From the NCBI RefSeq assembly GCF_017696175.1, contig NZ_JAAORE010000002.1, positions 62,001 to 126,000 of the forward strand: a stretch of 64,000 nt of DNA. The letters are read 5' to 3'. Below the pieces are notes generated by a model, which saw only the letters and a list, made by a program, of their open reading frames with translations, was not told the origin of the DNA and did no database searches. Source of the DNA: Prochlorococcus marinus XMU1404 (GTDB taxonomy: Bacteria; Cyanobacteriota; Cyanobacteriia; PCC-6307; Cyanobiaceae). Position 1 is the stretch's first letter. Each line of letters starts with the position of its first letter. Positions 5,967-15,239 of the stretch are shown piece by piece. The position numbers were made by a program, and so were the translations under genes.

Positions 5967-7022
5967 ATGAAGCTTAGATTATTTGAGTTCTATTTTATTA
6001 AAGACTATTTAAGACCTTGGTTTGGTCTTATTTATTCTTTATTCTTTCTGTTTTTTTTAGGTGCTATTGGCTATCGAATAACAGAGGGATGGGAATGGAG
6101 TGATTGCTTATGGATGGTTCTGATCACAATAACCACTATTGGTTTTGGAGAAGTTCAACCTTTAAGCCCTGAAGGCAGGATAGTAACTGTTTTAGTAATC
6201 GTTGGCGGATTGATCTTTATTCAATTTACCTTTCAAAAAGCTGTTAGATTATTCGAATCCGGCTATTTTCAAAGAGTAAACGAATTACGTTTTAAAAGAC
6301 TTCTTAGAAAAATGGAAAATCATGTAATTTTGTGCGGATATGGGAGGGTAGGTCAGGAAATATCTAACCAGATAAAAACGCAAAATATTCCAATTATTGT
6401 TGTTGAGAGTGATGAAGATAGAAAAAAGATTGCTGAAGAAAACGGTTTAGAAGTTCTTTGTGCAGACGCCACTCTTGATGAGACGTTAAAACTGGCAGGG
6501 TTAGAAAAATGCAAAAGCTTGGTCGTTACCTTACCTAATGATGCTGCGAATTTATATGTAGTTTTAAGTGCTAAAGGGATAAGAAGTTCTATAAGAGTAA
6601 TTGCAAGAGCTGGAACTGAAGAAGCCGCAAATAAGTTGAGATTAGCTGGGGCAAGTATAGTAGTAAGTCCTTATATTGCCGCAGGAAGAGCAATGGCATC
6701 AATGGCATTAAGACCTATTGCTATTGACTTCCTTGATCTTCTCGCCGGAAGTGAATGTGAAATTGAAGAATTTGAATTAAGTAATGATATTAGTCTTTTT
6801 GAAACAGCAGAGAAAAGATCACTTTCTGAACTTGGAATAGGCAAAAAAAGTGGTGCAAAAATTTTAGCTATTAAAGAAAATGAAAAGTTGTTTACTAATC
6901 CTGGAGGTAATTTCATACTTCAACCAGGACAGGTATTAATAGCATTTGGTAGTAAAGAACAACTAAATATTTTGAACGGACTTTTAGGAAATCTTGTTGT
7001 GGCAGTAGAGCTATTAAAATAG
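5967..7022 (+). CDS. Potassium channel with TrkA-N/RCK regulatory domain
   Basis: 351 residues in the inner membrane. A two-helix pore module comes first (membrane segments about 20-36 and 72-92), with a selectivity-filter stretch TITTIGFGE at 54-62, matching the TVGYGD-type filter of prokaryotic channels. From about residue 118 follows a Rossmann-type RCK domain (GYGRVGQ at 124-130, acidic end of the second strand at VVESDEDR) that binds NAD or ATP. A TrkA-C domain occupies roughly 265-345. The order resembles MthK/Kch-type channels that gate K+ flux. It lies upstream of pstS but there is no sign of cotranscription. Confidence 0.9.
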   Translation: MKLRLFEFYFIKDYLRPWFGLIYSLFFLFFLGAIGYRITEGWEWSDCLWMVLITITTIGFGEVQPLSPEGRIVTVLVIVGGLIFIQFTFQKAVRLFESGYFQRVNELRFKRLLRKMENHVILCGYGRVGQEISNQIKTQNIPIIVVESDEDRKKIAEENGLEVLCADATLDETLKLAGLEKCKSLVVTLPNDAANLYVVLSAKGIRSSIRVIARAGTEEAANKLRLAGASIVVSPYIAAGRAMASMALRPIAIDFLDLLAGSECEIEEFELSNDISLFETAEKRSLSELGIGKKSGAKILAIKENEKLFTNPGGNFILQPGQVLIAFGSKEQLNILNGLLGNLVVAVELLK

Positions 7023-7075
7023 ATTTATCAAAATAATTTGATATATAAATCTTTCAATTTTTAAATTTCTTTAAT

Positions 7076-7121
7076 GCTGTAAATTAACTTTATAATTAAC
7101 AAACTTATTTCTCATTACTAA
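7076..7121 (+). promoter_or_regulatory. Possible Pho box upstream of pstS
   Basis: Three TTAA-containing blocks (in ATTAACTTTATAATTAAC and the TTTAATG just upstream) precede the pstS GTG. Cyanobacterial PhoB sites are repeats related to CTTAACCT spaced by about 11 bases; spacing here is about 12-13 and the match imperfect. This is suggestive only. Confidence 0.25.
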
Positions 7122-8093
7122 GTGGGCATTTTTAAAAAAACCCTCATTTTCTCTTCTGTAATTTCATTGATACTTTCTCCATCTGCAATGGCATCAAAAA
7201 GATTGAGCGGAGCAGGAGCTACATTTCCCTCGAAAATTTATACTAGGTGGTTTTTTGACTTAGCCAAATCTGGTGGACCAAGGGTTAATTACCAAGCAGT
7301 TGGTTCGGGCTCTGGAAGAAAAGCTTTTATAGACCAAACCGTAAACTTTGGTGCATCAGATGATCCTATGAAAGATTCTGATATAGAGAAAGTTACTAGA
7401 GGACTTGTTCAAATACCTATGGTTGGTGGAACTATCGCTTTTGGTTATAACTATGATTGCGATTTGAAACTTACTCAAGAGCAAGCAGTACGAGTTGCAA
7501 TGGGTATGGTTAAAAACTGGAAAGAATTAGGCTGTAAATCAGGAAAGTTAACTTGGACGCATCGTTCTGATGGTTCAGGAACTACTAAGGCTTTCACAAA
7601 CTCTATGGAAGCATTTTCACCAATATGGACTTTAGGAACTGGTAAATCAGTTAAGTGGCCAGCAGGCGTTGGAGCAAAAGGTAATTCTGGTGTAGCAGGT
7701 GTAATTCAAAACACTCCAGGAGCAATTGGTTATGTAAATCAGTCATATATTAAAGGTAATGTTAAGGCTGCTGCACTTCAAAATCTTTCAGGGGAGTTTC
7801 TAAAACCATCTGCAGAAGCAGGAGCTAAGGCTCTTAATGGTATTACTTTAGATGAAAATCTTGCGGGTAAAAATCCTAATCCAACAGCAAAAGGAGCGTA
7901 CCCTATCGCTTCATTGACATGGATACTTGCTTACGAAAAAGGTAATGGTAGAAACACTAAAGCAATCAAACAAGCCTTTAATACATTGTTAAGTGATGAG
8001 TATCAAGATAAGGCTTCATCCCTTGGATTTATCCCCTTAAAAGGAGATATTCTTGATAAGTCAAGAGCTGCCGTTGAAAAAATAGGTAGTTAA
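7122..8093 (+). CDS. pstS: Periplasmic phosphate-binding protein PstS
   Basis: 323 residues, GTG start. The N-terminal signal peptide (KKTLIFSSVISLILSPSAMA, cleavage near residue 24-25) is followed directly by the conserved SGAGATFPSKIY and, further on, VGSGSGRKAFI and FGASDDPM. Those segments shape the phosphate-binding cleft together with the later HRSDGSGTTKAF and AIGYVNQSY. It captures phosphate for the PstCAB importer encoded just downstream. A short hairpin after the gene may let it be expressed above the membrane components. Expected to respond to phosphate starvation. Confidence 0.97.
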   Translation: MGIFKKTLIFSSVISLILSPSAMASKRLSGAGATFPSKIYTRWFFDLAKSGGPRVNYQAVGSGSGRKAFIDQTVNFGASDDPMKDSDIEKVTRGLVQIPMVGGTIAFGYNYDCDLKLTQEQAVRVAMGMVKNWKELGCKSGKLTWTHRSDGSGTTKAFTNSMEAFSPIWTLGTGKSVKWPAGVGAKGNSGVAGVIQNTPGAIGYVNQSYIKGNVKAAALQNLSGEFLKPSAEAGAKALNGITLDENLAGKNPNPTAKGAYPIASLTWILAYEKGNGRNTKAIKQAFNTLLSDEYQDKASSLGFIPLKGDILDKSRAAVEKIGS

Positions 8094-8133
8094 AAATTTT
8101 AATAGATGTCAAATTATCATGACTTTCATATAC

Positions 8134-8157
8134 CTTTAAGTCCTCTTAAAGTCTTTT
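8134..8157 (+). terminator. Hairpin between pstS and pstC (possible attenuator)
   Basis: CTTTAAG (8134-8140) pairs perfectly with CTTAAAG (8145-8151) across a TCCT loop, followed by TCTTTT. This short A/T-rich stem could give partial termination or 3'-end protection, which fits the common need for much more PstS than PstCAB. Confidence 0.42.
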
Positions 8158-8198
8158 ACAGCATTTAGTAGTAGATTTATAGAGATATTCTTTTTTTA

Positions 8199-9146
8199 AT
8201 GGAAGAGAAATTAACTCTTTTCAAGAATCGTAAAAGATTCGGTATCGAAAAAAATATAGATATTATCTTCAAGAATACTGCCCTAGTCTTGTCTAGTTTC
8301 GTTGCAATAATACTTTTAGGAATTATTTTAGTAGTTTTTTTTCAGTCATTTGAATCCTTTTCAAGGTATGGCTTGAAGTTTCTAGTAACCTCTGAATGGA
8401 ATCCAGTAAAAGATGAATACGGAGCTTTTACTGCAATATATGGCACATTAGTAACCTCATTTCTTTCGTTATTAATAACTATCCCTCTAGGAGTTGGAAC
8501 GGCAATATTTATTACCGAAGACTTTGTACCGAAAGTTTTTAGAGAAATAATAGGTTCTTTTGTTGAATTATTAGCAGCAATTCCATCAGTTGTATTGGGA
8601 CTTTGGGCAATATTTGTAATGGAACCTTTTTTTAGAGCCTTTTTTGTCTTTTTACATAATTTCTTTGGTTGGATACCTTTATTCAGTACAGAACCTACAG
8701 GCAGGAATTCTTTGTTAGCAATATTGATTTTAGTAGTAATGCTTTTGCCAATAGTGACTTCTATTGCAAGGGATTCACTTAATCAGGTTCCTAAAAAGCT
8801 AAGAAATGCGGCTTATGGCATTGGAGCAAGTAGATGGAAAACAATATTTTCAGTAATTTTGCCAGCAGCATTATCAGGAATTATGGCAGGTGTTCTATTG
8901 GCTTTAGGCAGGGCAATGGGAGAAACAATGGCTGTGACAATGATTATTGGTAATTCCAATGCATTTAGTTGGTCTTTATTATCTCCTGGATATACCATTT
9001 CCTCCATGCTTGCAAACCAGTTTGGTGAAGCTGATGGAAGTCAAGTTTCATCACTGTTTTATGCGGCTTTTGTACTGATGATTCTTTCTTTGGTAGTAAA
9101 TATCTTTGCGCAGTGGCTAGTTAAGAAATTTAGTCTCAAATATTAG
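8199..9146 (+). CDS. pstC: Phosphate ABC transporter permease PstC
   Basis: 315 residues, about six membrane segments. It has the PstC-type opening (VFFQSFESFSRYGLKFL with a WNP.KDEYGA loop) and the permease coupling loop with the EAA-type motif (YGIGASRWKTIFSVILPAAL) near residues 205-225, which contacts the ATPase PstB. It pairs with PstA (6 bases downstream) to form the phosphate channel in the inner membrane. The start is the ATG about 105 bases after pstS. Confidence 0.95.
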   Translation: MEEKLTLFKNRKRFGIEKNIDIIFKNTALVLSSFVAIILLGIILVVFFQSFESFSRYGLKFLVTSEWNPVKDEYGAFTAIYGTLVTSFLSLLITIPLGVGTAIFITEDFVPKVFREIIGSFVELLAAIPSVVLGLWAIFVMEPFFRAFFVFLHNFFGWIPLFSTEPTGRNSLLAILILVVMLLPIVTSIARDSLNQVPKKLRNAAYGIGASRWKTIFSVILPAALSGIMAGVLLALGRAMGETMAVTMIIGNSNAFSWSLLSPGYTISSMLANQFGEADGSQVSSLFYAAFVLMILSLVVNIFAQWLVKKFSLKY

Positions 9147-9152
9147 ATAATT

Positions 9153-10046
9153 ATGAATTCACTCTATTACCAGAAAAGATTATCAAGAAATATAGGAGAT
9201 AAATTCTTTACTTCTTTATCAGTAATTTGTGCATTGATCGCAATACTCCCTTTGATTTTTCTGTTGACTTATATTCTCATCAAAGGTGGATCCCAAATCA
9301 CACCAGAACTATTTACTTTAGAACCAAATCCCCCTGGAGATGATTTAGATGCTGGTGGTATTAATCCTGCATTGATCGGAACATTAATAATAACTACCAT
9401 TGCTTCAATTATCGCCATACCAGTAGGTGTTGGTGGTGGAATATATCTAGCTGAATACTCTAAAGGTGGAGCTTTTTCAAGATTTATTAGATTTGGAGTA
9501 AATGTTTTAGCTGGTGTTCCTTCAATTATTGCCGGTGTATTTATTTATGCCTTAATTGTTTCTACAAAAATCTTGTTTGGAAGTATGTATAGCGGTTTGG
9601 CAGGAGGTATGGCTCTTTCAATACTGATGTTGCCTACTGTTATTAAGACCACTGACGAAGGTTTAAAGTTAGTTCCTAACGAATTAAGATATGCTTCTCT
9701 TGGTGTTGGAGCAAGTATGTATACAACCATATTGAAAGTTACTTTGCCCTCTGCCTTTAGGTCTATTTCTACTGGCGTTGTTCTTGGTATCGCAAGAGCA
9801 GCAGGCGAAACAGCACCTTTGATATTTACGGCTTTATTCTCTTACTACTACATAACAGGCTTTGGAGACTTGTTTTATGAGATGGGTTCTTTAGCAGTTC
9901 TTATTTATAATTTTGCACTTGAACCTTATGATGCACAGAATAAACTAGCCTGGGCAGCTTCCTTTATTCTTGTTTTATCGATACTATCAGTAAATATATT
10001 TTCAAGGATATTAGCCGCTTTTACTGAGAAAACTAAGAGAGTATAA
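9153..10046 (+). CDS. pstA: Phosphate ABC transporter permease PstA
   Basis: 297 residues with about six membrane segments. The cytoplasmic EAA-type coupling loop is visible as SLGVGASMYTTILKVTLPSA near residues 180-200, followed by GIARAAGETAPLIFT, a PstA signature. It starts 6 bases after pstC and its stop is directly followed by the pstB start, so the three are clearly one operon. It forms a heterodimeric channel with PstC. Confidence 0.95.
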   Translation: MNSLYYQKRLSRNIGDKFFTSLSVICALIAILPLIFLLTYILIKGGSQITPELFTLEPNPPGDDLDAGGINPALIGTLIITTIASIIAIPVGVGGGIYLAEYSKGGAFSRFIRFGVNVLAGVPSIIAGVFIYALIVSTKILFGSMYSGLAGGMALSILMLPTVIKTTDEGLKLVPNELRYASLGVGASMYTTILKVTLPSAFRSISTGVVLGIARAAGETAPLIFTALFSYYYITGFGDLFYEMGSLAVLIYNFALEPYDAQNKLAWAASFILVLSILSVNIFSRILAAFTEKTKRV

Positions 10047-10856
10047 ATGATTAAAACTAATAAAAAAATACCAAAGAATATCATTTTATCTCTTGAGAAT
10101 GTATCTATTAGCTATGGAACTTTTGAAGCTGTAAGAAATGTTTTTTGTAATTTTAAAAAAGGAAATATAACCTCCCTTATTGGACCGTCTGGTTGTGGTA
10201 AATCAACTGTTCTTAGATCATTAAATAGGATGAACGATTTGATCCCTAATTGTTCGTTAAAAGGGACTGTCCTCTTTGATGGAACTAATATTTACGATAA
10301 AAGAGTAGATCCAGTTGAAGTAAGAAGAAGAATTGGAATGGTTTTTCAACAACCTAATCCTTTTCCTAAATCTATCTACGAAAATATTGCATTTGGAGCA
10401 AGAATTAATGGATTTACTGGAGATATGGATGCATTAGTCGAAAGTTCCCTAAGAAAAGCTGCTTTATGGGATGAATGTAAGGATAAATTAAATGATAGTG
10501 GTTACTCTTTATCTGGTGGACAACAACAAAGATTATGTATTGCTAGAACCATTGCTATTGAGCCTGAAATAATTCTCATGGACGAGCCATGCTCTGCATT
10601 AGATCCGATTTCCACTCTGAAAATTGAGGAGACGATGCACGAACTTAAGAAGAATTACACAATAATAATCGTTACTCATAATATGCAACAGGCATTAAGA
10701 GTTAGTGATATGACTGCATTTTTTAATGCTATTGAATATGAAGATGGTGATGGAGGTAAAGTCGGTTATCTTGCGGAATTTAATTCGACAAAGAAAATTT
10801 TTAACTCTCCAAAAGAAAAAACTACTCAGGAATATATATCTGGTAAATTTGGTTGA
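10047..10856 (+). CDS. pstB: Phosphate ABC transporter ATPase PstB
   Basis: 269 residues. Walker A GPSGCGKS at 46-53, Q-loop [16 protein letters not shown], signature [16 protein letters not shown], Walker [13 protein letters not shown] and switch histidine IVTHNMQQA: a complete and apparently active ATPase with the PstB-specific PNPFP segment. It abuts pstA with no spacer. No phoU or phoB/phoR gene is present in the window, so the regulators must lie elsewhere. Confidence 0.97.
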   Translation: MIKTNKKIPKNIILSLENVSISYGTFEAVRNVFCNFKKGNITSLIGPSGCGKSTVLRSLNRMNDLIPNCSLKGTVLFDGTNIYDKRVDPVEVRRRIGMVFQQPNPFPKSIYENIAFGARINGFTGDMDALVESSLRKAALWDECKDKLNDSGYSLSGGQQQRLCIARTIAIEPEIILMDEPCSALDPISTLKIEETMHELKKNYTIIIVTHNMQQALRVSDMTAFFNAIEYEDGDGGKVGYLAEFNSTKKIFNSPKEKTTQEYISGKFG

Positions 10857-10964
10857 TGTTTAATTTTTTACTTTTAAAAGAAAAAAATTTATACCATAGA
10901 AGGATGAGGGGTAGACAAACAGTATAAATACTTATATAGTTATCTCGAACTATTAAGTTTATCT

Positions 10965-11054
10965 TTGAAAAACTATCCTTACCTACCTTTTTTGATTTTT
11001 GCAGGGGCTCTAATAACAACTGCAACAATAGGCTTACCTGTATTTACTTCATAA
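10965..11054 (+). CDS. Possible 29-residue membrane peptide with TTG start
   Basis: A TTG at 10965 gives a frame of 29 residues: KNYPYLPFLIFAGALITTA then TIGLPVFTS. It is one clear hydrophobic helix with Pro/Tyr near the N-terminus. The frame is open further upstream without an ATG. The composition is like small thylakoid subunits, but I cannot assign it. Confidence 0.4.
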   Translation: MKNYPYLPFLIFAGALITTATIGLPVFTS

Positions 11055-11084
11055 TCTAAAAGTATTTCTATTAAGGGTAATCTT

Positions 11085-11240
11085 ATGATTTCAATAATTA
11101 ATAAACAATTAATTGGAAGTCCTCATAAAACATTATTAAGAGGAAATTTATTTGACTTTATAAAAAAAAGAGAGAATATGAATCTGTGTGGGAGTGAAAA
11201 ATCTGTATTTAAACCATTGTTAAAGATGGTTACTTTCTAA
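11085..11240 (+). CDS. Hypothetical 51-residue protein
   Basis: An ATG at 11085 opens 51 residues, basic and soluble (MISIINKQLIGSPHKTLLRG at the start, ending KPLLKMVTF). It sits between two other mini-frames on the same strand. Evidence is limited to an intact frame; no family recognised. Confidence 0.38.
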   Translation: MISIINKQLIGSPHKTLLRGNLFDFIKKRENMNLCGSEKSVFKPLLKMVTF

Positions 11241-11250
11241 TTTATTTATC

Positions 11251-11397
11251 ATGGATAAAACTAAAGAACAGTTAGAAAAATTGAGAGAGTTCGCAGAAGC
11301 ATCTCTTACAAAAACCGATGAACTTCAGAAAGTTCTAGCTCAAATTGAAGCTTTAATGTCTAGAGAAGAATCGCAAACTTTATCAAAGAAGAAATAA
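11251..11397 (+). CDS. 48-residue coiled-coil protein
   Basis: An ATG at 11251 starts a frame entirely predicted helical: MDKTKEQLEKLREFAEASL, then KTDELQKVLAQIEALMSREE with a regular heptad-like spacing of Leu/Ile/Met, and a basic tail SKKK. The composition is protein-like, not random. It lies 10 bases after the previous mini-ORF, and a terminator follows at 11509. No known function. Confidence 0.6.
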   Translation: MDKTKEQLEKLREFAEASLTKTDELQKVLAQIEALMSREESQTLSKKK

Positions 11398-11508
11398 TTA
11401 TTTAAAAAATAAATTTTAGTTTTTGTACTTTTAATTACATCTCTAGAATTTGATTGTAGTTATTAATTGGTTAAGCAGAACCCGTTCCAAAGTTTTCTGT
11501 TAGGTCTC

Positions 11509-11556
11509 GAGGTCTTACCTTCTTTTAGTAAAAGACCTCTTTAATTTATTTTTGTT
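11509..11556 (+). terminator. Intrinsic terminator
   Basis: GAGGTCTT (11509-11516) pairs with AAGACCTC (11532-11539) around a 15-base loop, followed by a T-rich TTTAATTTATTTTTG. It lies after the run of small plus-strand genes and just past the convergent gene at 11584. Confidence 0.65.
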
Positions 11557-11583
11557 TATTATATTTTCTTATAGCCTGTTTAT

Positions 11584-11886
11584 TTAATTTATTACTTTAT
11601 AGATTTCTCTCAAACAGACATTTACATCGAATAATTCAGTATTTACAACCTCTAATCCTGTTTTTTCTGTAACTTGAACAGTGGCATTACATTCGTCTTG
11701 TTTAAGCGCCATGTAACTTGGCTTTTTTTCATCTATATCTAATTCAATACTAGATTCAGTATCTTCTTTATATTGCTCCATTACAAGTGTAAGGGCCTCT
11801 ATCTCAACGGAAAAATTCTCATTTGCATTTGTCCCAAATGGAATAATAAGAAATGGAAACAAAATCAAGGCTATTAATTTTTTCAT
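11584..11886 (-). CDS. Exported protein of unknown function
   Basis: 100 residues. A basic N-terminus plus hydrophobic core (KKLIALILFPFLIIPFG) ends at TNANEN, giving a likely signal peptidase site near residue 22. The mature part is acidic with two cysteines (DECNATV and NVCLREI) that could form a disulfide outside the cytoplasm. Expected in the periplasm or thylakoid lumen. No family recognised. Confidence 0.65.
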   Translation of the reverse strand: MKKLIALILFPFLIIPFGTNANENFSVEIEALTLVMEQYKEDTESSIELDIDEKKPSYMALKQDECNATVQVTEKTGLEVVNTELFDVNVCLREIYKVIN

Positions 11887-12089
11887 TTCTATAAAATGTG
11901 TTTATTTTTTTTATAACGTGGATTTTTTAATAAAGGAAGGGGCATTAGTTTTATATTTCATCGTATCTTTTGTACTTAAGAGATCAAGATTTAATGCTTA
12001 ATTTAGTCGAAGAAAATTTTTAATGAGGCTTGTAAGTATAAATTGGTATATCTAAATGAAAAATTTGAGTCAATTCAATAGGATTTTTC

Positions 12090-12740
12090 TTAAAATTTTA
12101 TTTCGATAATTTCTTCTTCAGAAACAATTGCCCATTTTTTAAATGACTTTTTACAGGGATATCCTCCTGTTAAGTCTCCAAATGCAGGAAGATATAAAAC
12201 ATTTTTATTCACATCCATTGCGAAGCACCTAAAAGATAATTTATCTCCTTTGTTTTTTAAATAGATTTTTGGATGATAATGTCCACAAATATTCAAGGTT
12301 TTATTTTTTTTTATATTAACTGGTTCATGGCTAAGAGTAATATTTTTAGTTTTTCTAATATCAAAAATTTTTAAATTTTTAATATCACAACCTATATCGT
12401 GATTTCCGAGGACGAGTTCAACATTAGTTTTTAGAAGTTCAGGAAGATCCTCAATTTTTTTTTGAAGAGTTTTATCTATTGAATATTTGCTATGGAATAA
12501 ATCTCCCAATATTATTAACTTTTCAGGACTATATTTTTTTACTATTTTTTTTATTCTTTCGAAATTGCTTTTATCTGAATTATTAGTAAGAGGTATACCA
12601 TTTTGTTGGAAATACTCAGCTTTCCCAAGATGAATATCGCATATTAACAACTCTTTTGTTTCCGGTAGAAATAATGCTCTAGAAGGAAGCATCTCTAATA
12701 ATGTATCTTCCCAACAAAATTTAAAAGAACTTTTTTTCAT
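12090..12740 (-). CDS. pdeM: DNA-ligase-associated metallophosphoesterase (MPE)
   Basis: 216 residues. The calcineurin-like motifs are in order: DIHLGK at 35-40, GD at 79-80, GNHD at 112-115, SHEP at 137-140 and GHYHP at 153-157, which together bind two metal ions. Members of this cluster studied biochemically are Mn-dependent phosphodiesterases. It is the last gene of the four-gene ligase cluster, starting one base after the helicase stop. Likely cytosolic and acting on DNA ends or small nucleotide products; the natural substrate is not known. Confidence 0.92.
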   Translation of the reverse strand: MKKSSFKFCWEDTLLEMLPSRALFLPETKELLICDIHLGKAEYFQQNGIPLTNNSDKSNFERIKKIVKKYSPEKLIILGDLFHSKYSIDKTLQKKIEDLPELLKTNVELVLGNHDIGCDIKNLKIFDIRKTKNITLSHEPVNIKKNKTLNICGHYHPKIYLKNKGDKLSFRCFAMDVNKNVLYLPAFGDLTGGYPCKKSFKKWAIVSEEEIIEIKF

Positions 12741-15239
12741 TTAATCACTATATTTTTTTATAAGATTTTCTATTCTTTTTTCTATTGGTTCATTGCTTAA
12801 AGTATTTTTAAGTCTTTCAACTAATAAAGGGAAAGCAAAAGGAGTTGGAGTTTTTATCTCGTTTAGTAGCATTTTTAAATTTTTTAATCTTTCTAATGAT
12901 CTAGATATTCTTTTATTTTCTAATTGATATTCTTTAACTTCTTGATGCGATTGTTTTATTAAAAGATGACCTTCTTCATATTTAGTAAAGACATCGTAGA
13001 AAAGACTTGAACTTATTTGAAGTTGAGAGGATGTCTTTGTTTTGGTTGGATTATTTTGATTTACAAGTCCACTTATTTGGGCAATATTTTTAAATCTACG
13101 TTTTGTTAATTCTGAAAAATTAATTGCATTTTCTAGATCTTTTTCTAATTTTTTGTTATCTAAAAAGTAATCAGCTTCTTTTTTTATTATGGAAAAATCA
13201 TAATCTTCTGCGGTAGTTAAGCTGAATCCAAAATCATTAGCAGTAATACTAAATGTAGATTGTTTTAATTTTGCCAATCTTAAAGCCCATAGAAATGCAA
13301 TTCCTTCATTTACAAATTTGCCATCAAGTGTAAAAACAAAAAGATTTGATAAATCCTTGGTTTTATATATTTCTATAAGGAATTCATCTTTCTTTGGAAT
13401 ATTTGAGAGAATCTTTTGTTTCTTCAATATTGGGCGTAATGAATTTAGTTCGGGATTTAAGTAATCATAATTTTCTAATTTATTGCATATATCTATTTCT
13501 TTTCTCAAACTTTCACAAAGTAGATCAGAAATTGCCATTTGACCTCCAACCCATGCAGGAATTAGAGAACTTTTTTTTGTTGATTTTTTAACATATAAAA
13601 TCATATCTCTTATTCTTACAAATTGAAGCATTTTGCCGGCAAAGTAAAATGTATCTCCGGGATTTAATTTTGAAGCAAAATTTTCTTCTAAATTTCCTAA
13701 AGATTTACCCTTTATATATTTAACATTCACAAATTTGTCACTTGTAATTGTCCCAATATTGAACTTATGAATTCTTATTAAAGATTTGTCTTTTACAAAA
13801 TATTTAAAGTTTCGATTATTATTTTGTGATTCTTCTTTAACTATCTTTTTATATTTTGGGTATGCTTTAAGACATTTTCCTCCATATTCTAAAAAGTCAA
13901 GACACCAATTCCAATCTTGATCTTTTAAGTTTCTATAACTCCAGCAATTTTTAATTCTTTCTTTCTCAATTTTCGGATCAAAGCCATTTCCGCATGCCAA
14001 ACTTATTAGATGTTGTAGAAGCACATCATAAGATAATTCAGGAAGTCTAATTTCCTCAGATATACCACTTTTTATTATTCTTCTCATTGCACTAATCTCT
14101 AATAACTCCAAAGAATTAGTAGGCATAAAAATTATTTTTGATTTTCCACCTGGTCTATGAGCACTTCTTCCCGCTCTTTGGATAAGTCTAGCTAAATTCT
14201 TTGCACTGCCAATTTGAACTATTTGATCTACAGGTTGGAAGTCAACACCCAAATCTAATGAGCTGGTGCAGACTACCCATTTTATTAATCCGTCTTTAAC
14301 CCCCTCTTCAACTCTTTTTCTATCTTCTTTATCGAGTGAGCCGTGATGAAGTGCGATTTTGTCTTCCATTTCTGGGAGAAAAAATTTAAGACATTGATAC
14401 CATCTTTCAGATTGATTTCTTGTATTTGTGAATAATAAGGTGCTTTTATTTTTATCTAATATTTTTAAAAGTGTAGAATGACTTCTAATTCCAAGATGAC
14501 CACTCCATGGAAAGGTCGTTTCCTCCTCAGGTAAAACACTTATAATTTCGATCTCTTTTTGAATATTTGTGCTTATTATTTTGGGCCTAATAGCCCTCAT
14601 ACCAACTATTGCTCTTGCAGCTTCTTCAATATTTCCAATAGTTGCAGACATTGCCCAAATTTGTAAATTTTTTATATTACCTCTGAGCCAACTTAAAGAT
14701 AATTCGCACTGGTTACCTCTTTTACTACCCATCAATTCATGCCATTCATCAATAATTATTGATGACAACTCCTTAAATAGACTATTAGATTCTTTATTAG
14801 AAAGTAAAAGAGATAGAGACTCTGGAGTCGTTATAAGAATATTAGGTGGTTTAGCTAATTGCTTTTTCTTTTCATATGATGTGGTATCCCCATTCCTAAT
14901 TTCAACAGTGATTTCTTTGTCAAAATGCAAAGCTGCTAACCGGATGGAATTTTGTAAATCTCTAGTTAGAGCTTTTAAAGGCGTTATTAATAATATATTC
15001 ACACTTTTATTATTTTTGGGATCTTCTATCTGTGAAAGAGGTCCCATTAATGCAGCATAAGTTTTGCCACATCCAGTAGGGACCTGTATTATTCCATTCT
15101 CTCCATTTAAAAATGCTTCCCAAGATTCGATCTGGTAGGATAATGGCTCCCATCCATTCGTGGAGAAAAACTGTTTAATCTTAGAAATCAAATTATTTTG
15201 ATTTCTATTTTGCATACTATTTTGTGTAATATTTTTCAT
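12741..15239 (-). CDS. DNA-ligase-associated DEXH helicase (Lhr-core type)
   Basis: 832 residues. RecA-like domain 1 carries Walker A PTGCGKT at 54-60, motif Ia TPLKALTRDL and the DEWH box at 164-167. Domain 2 carries LLFTNTRNQSERWY, SLDLGVDFQP and QRAGRSAHRPGG (motif VI). A C-terminal winged-helix and beta-barrel region follows, as in Lhr-core proteins. The family translocates 3'-5' on single-stranded DNA using ATP. The start overlaps the stop of the ligase gene by 4 bases. The length matches ligase-associated helicases and not full-length Lhr (about 1,500). Confidence 0.93.
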   Translation of the reverse strand: MKNITQNSMQNRNQNNLISKIKQFFSTNGWEPLSYQIESWEAFLNGENGIIQVPTGCGKTYAALMGPLSQIEDPKNNKSVNILLITPLKALTRDLQNSIRLAALHFDKEITVEIRNGDTTSYEKKKQLAKPPNILITTPESLSLLLSNKESNSLFKELSSIIIDEWHELMGSKRGNQCELSLSWLRGNIKNLQIWAMSATIGNIEEAARAIVGMRAIRPKIISTNIQKEIEIISVLPEEETTFPWSGHLGIRSHSTLLKILDKNKSTLLFTNTRNQSERWYQCLKFFLPEMEDKIALHHGSLDKEDRKRVEEGVKDGLIKWVVCTSSLDLGVDFQPVDQIVQIGSAKNLARLIQRAGRSAHRPGGKSKIIFMPTNSLELLEISAMRRIIKSGISEEIRLPELSYDVLLQHLISLACGNGFDPKIEKERIKNCWSYRNLKDQDWNWCLDFLEYGGKCLKAYPKYKKIVKEESQNNNRNFKYFVKDKSLIRIHKFNIGTITSDKFVNVKYIKGKSLGNLEENFASKLNPGDTFYFAGKMLQFVRIRDMILYVKKSTKKSSLIPAWVGGQMAISDLLCESLRKEIDICNKLENYDYLNPELNSLRPILKKQKILSNIPKKDEFLIEIYKTKDLSNLFVFTLDGKFVNEGIAFLWALRLAKLKQSTFSITANDFGFSLTTAEDYDFSIIKKEADYFLDNKKLEKDLENAINFSELTKRRFKNIAQISGLVNQNNPTKTKTSSQLQISSSLFYDVFTKYEEGHLLIKQSHQEVKEYQLENKRISRSLERLKNLKMLLNEIKTPTPFAFPLLVERLKNTLSNEPIEKRIENLIKKYSD

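Noticed and set aside
10822-11028. A 68-codon minus-strand frame across the pstB 3' end
   Set aside because: Overlaps pstB and the small membrane frame on the plus strand, with an unlikely composition.
14569-15060. A 163-codon plus-strand frame opposite the Lhr-core helicase gene
   Set aside because: It lies entirely antisense to strongly conserved helicase motifs (Walker A through the DEWH region); a shadow frame is the simplest reading.
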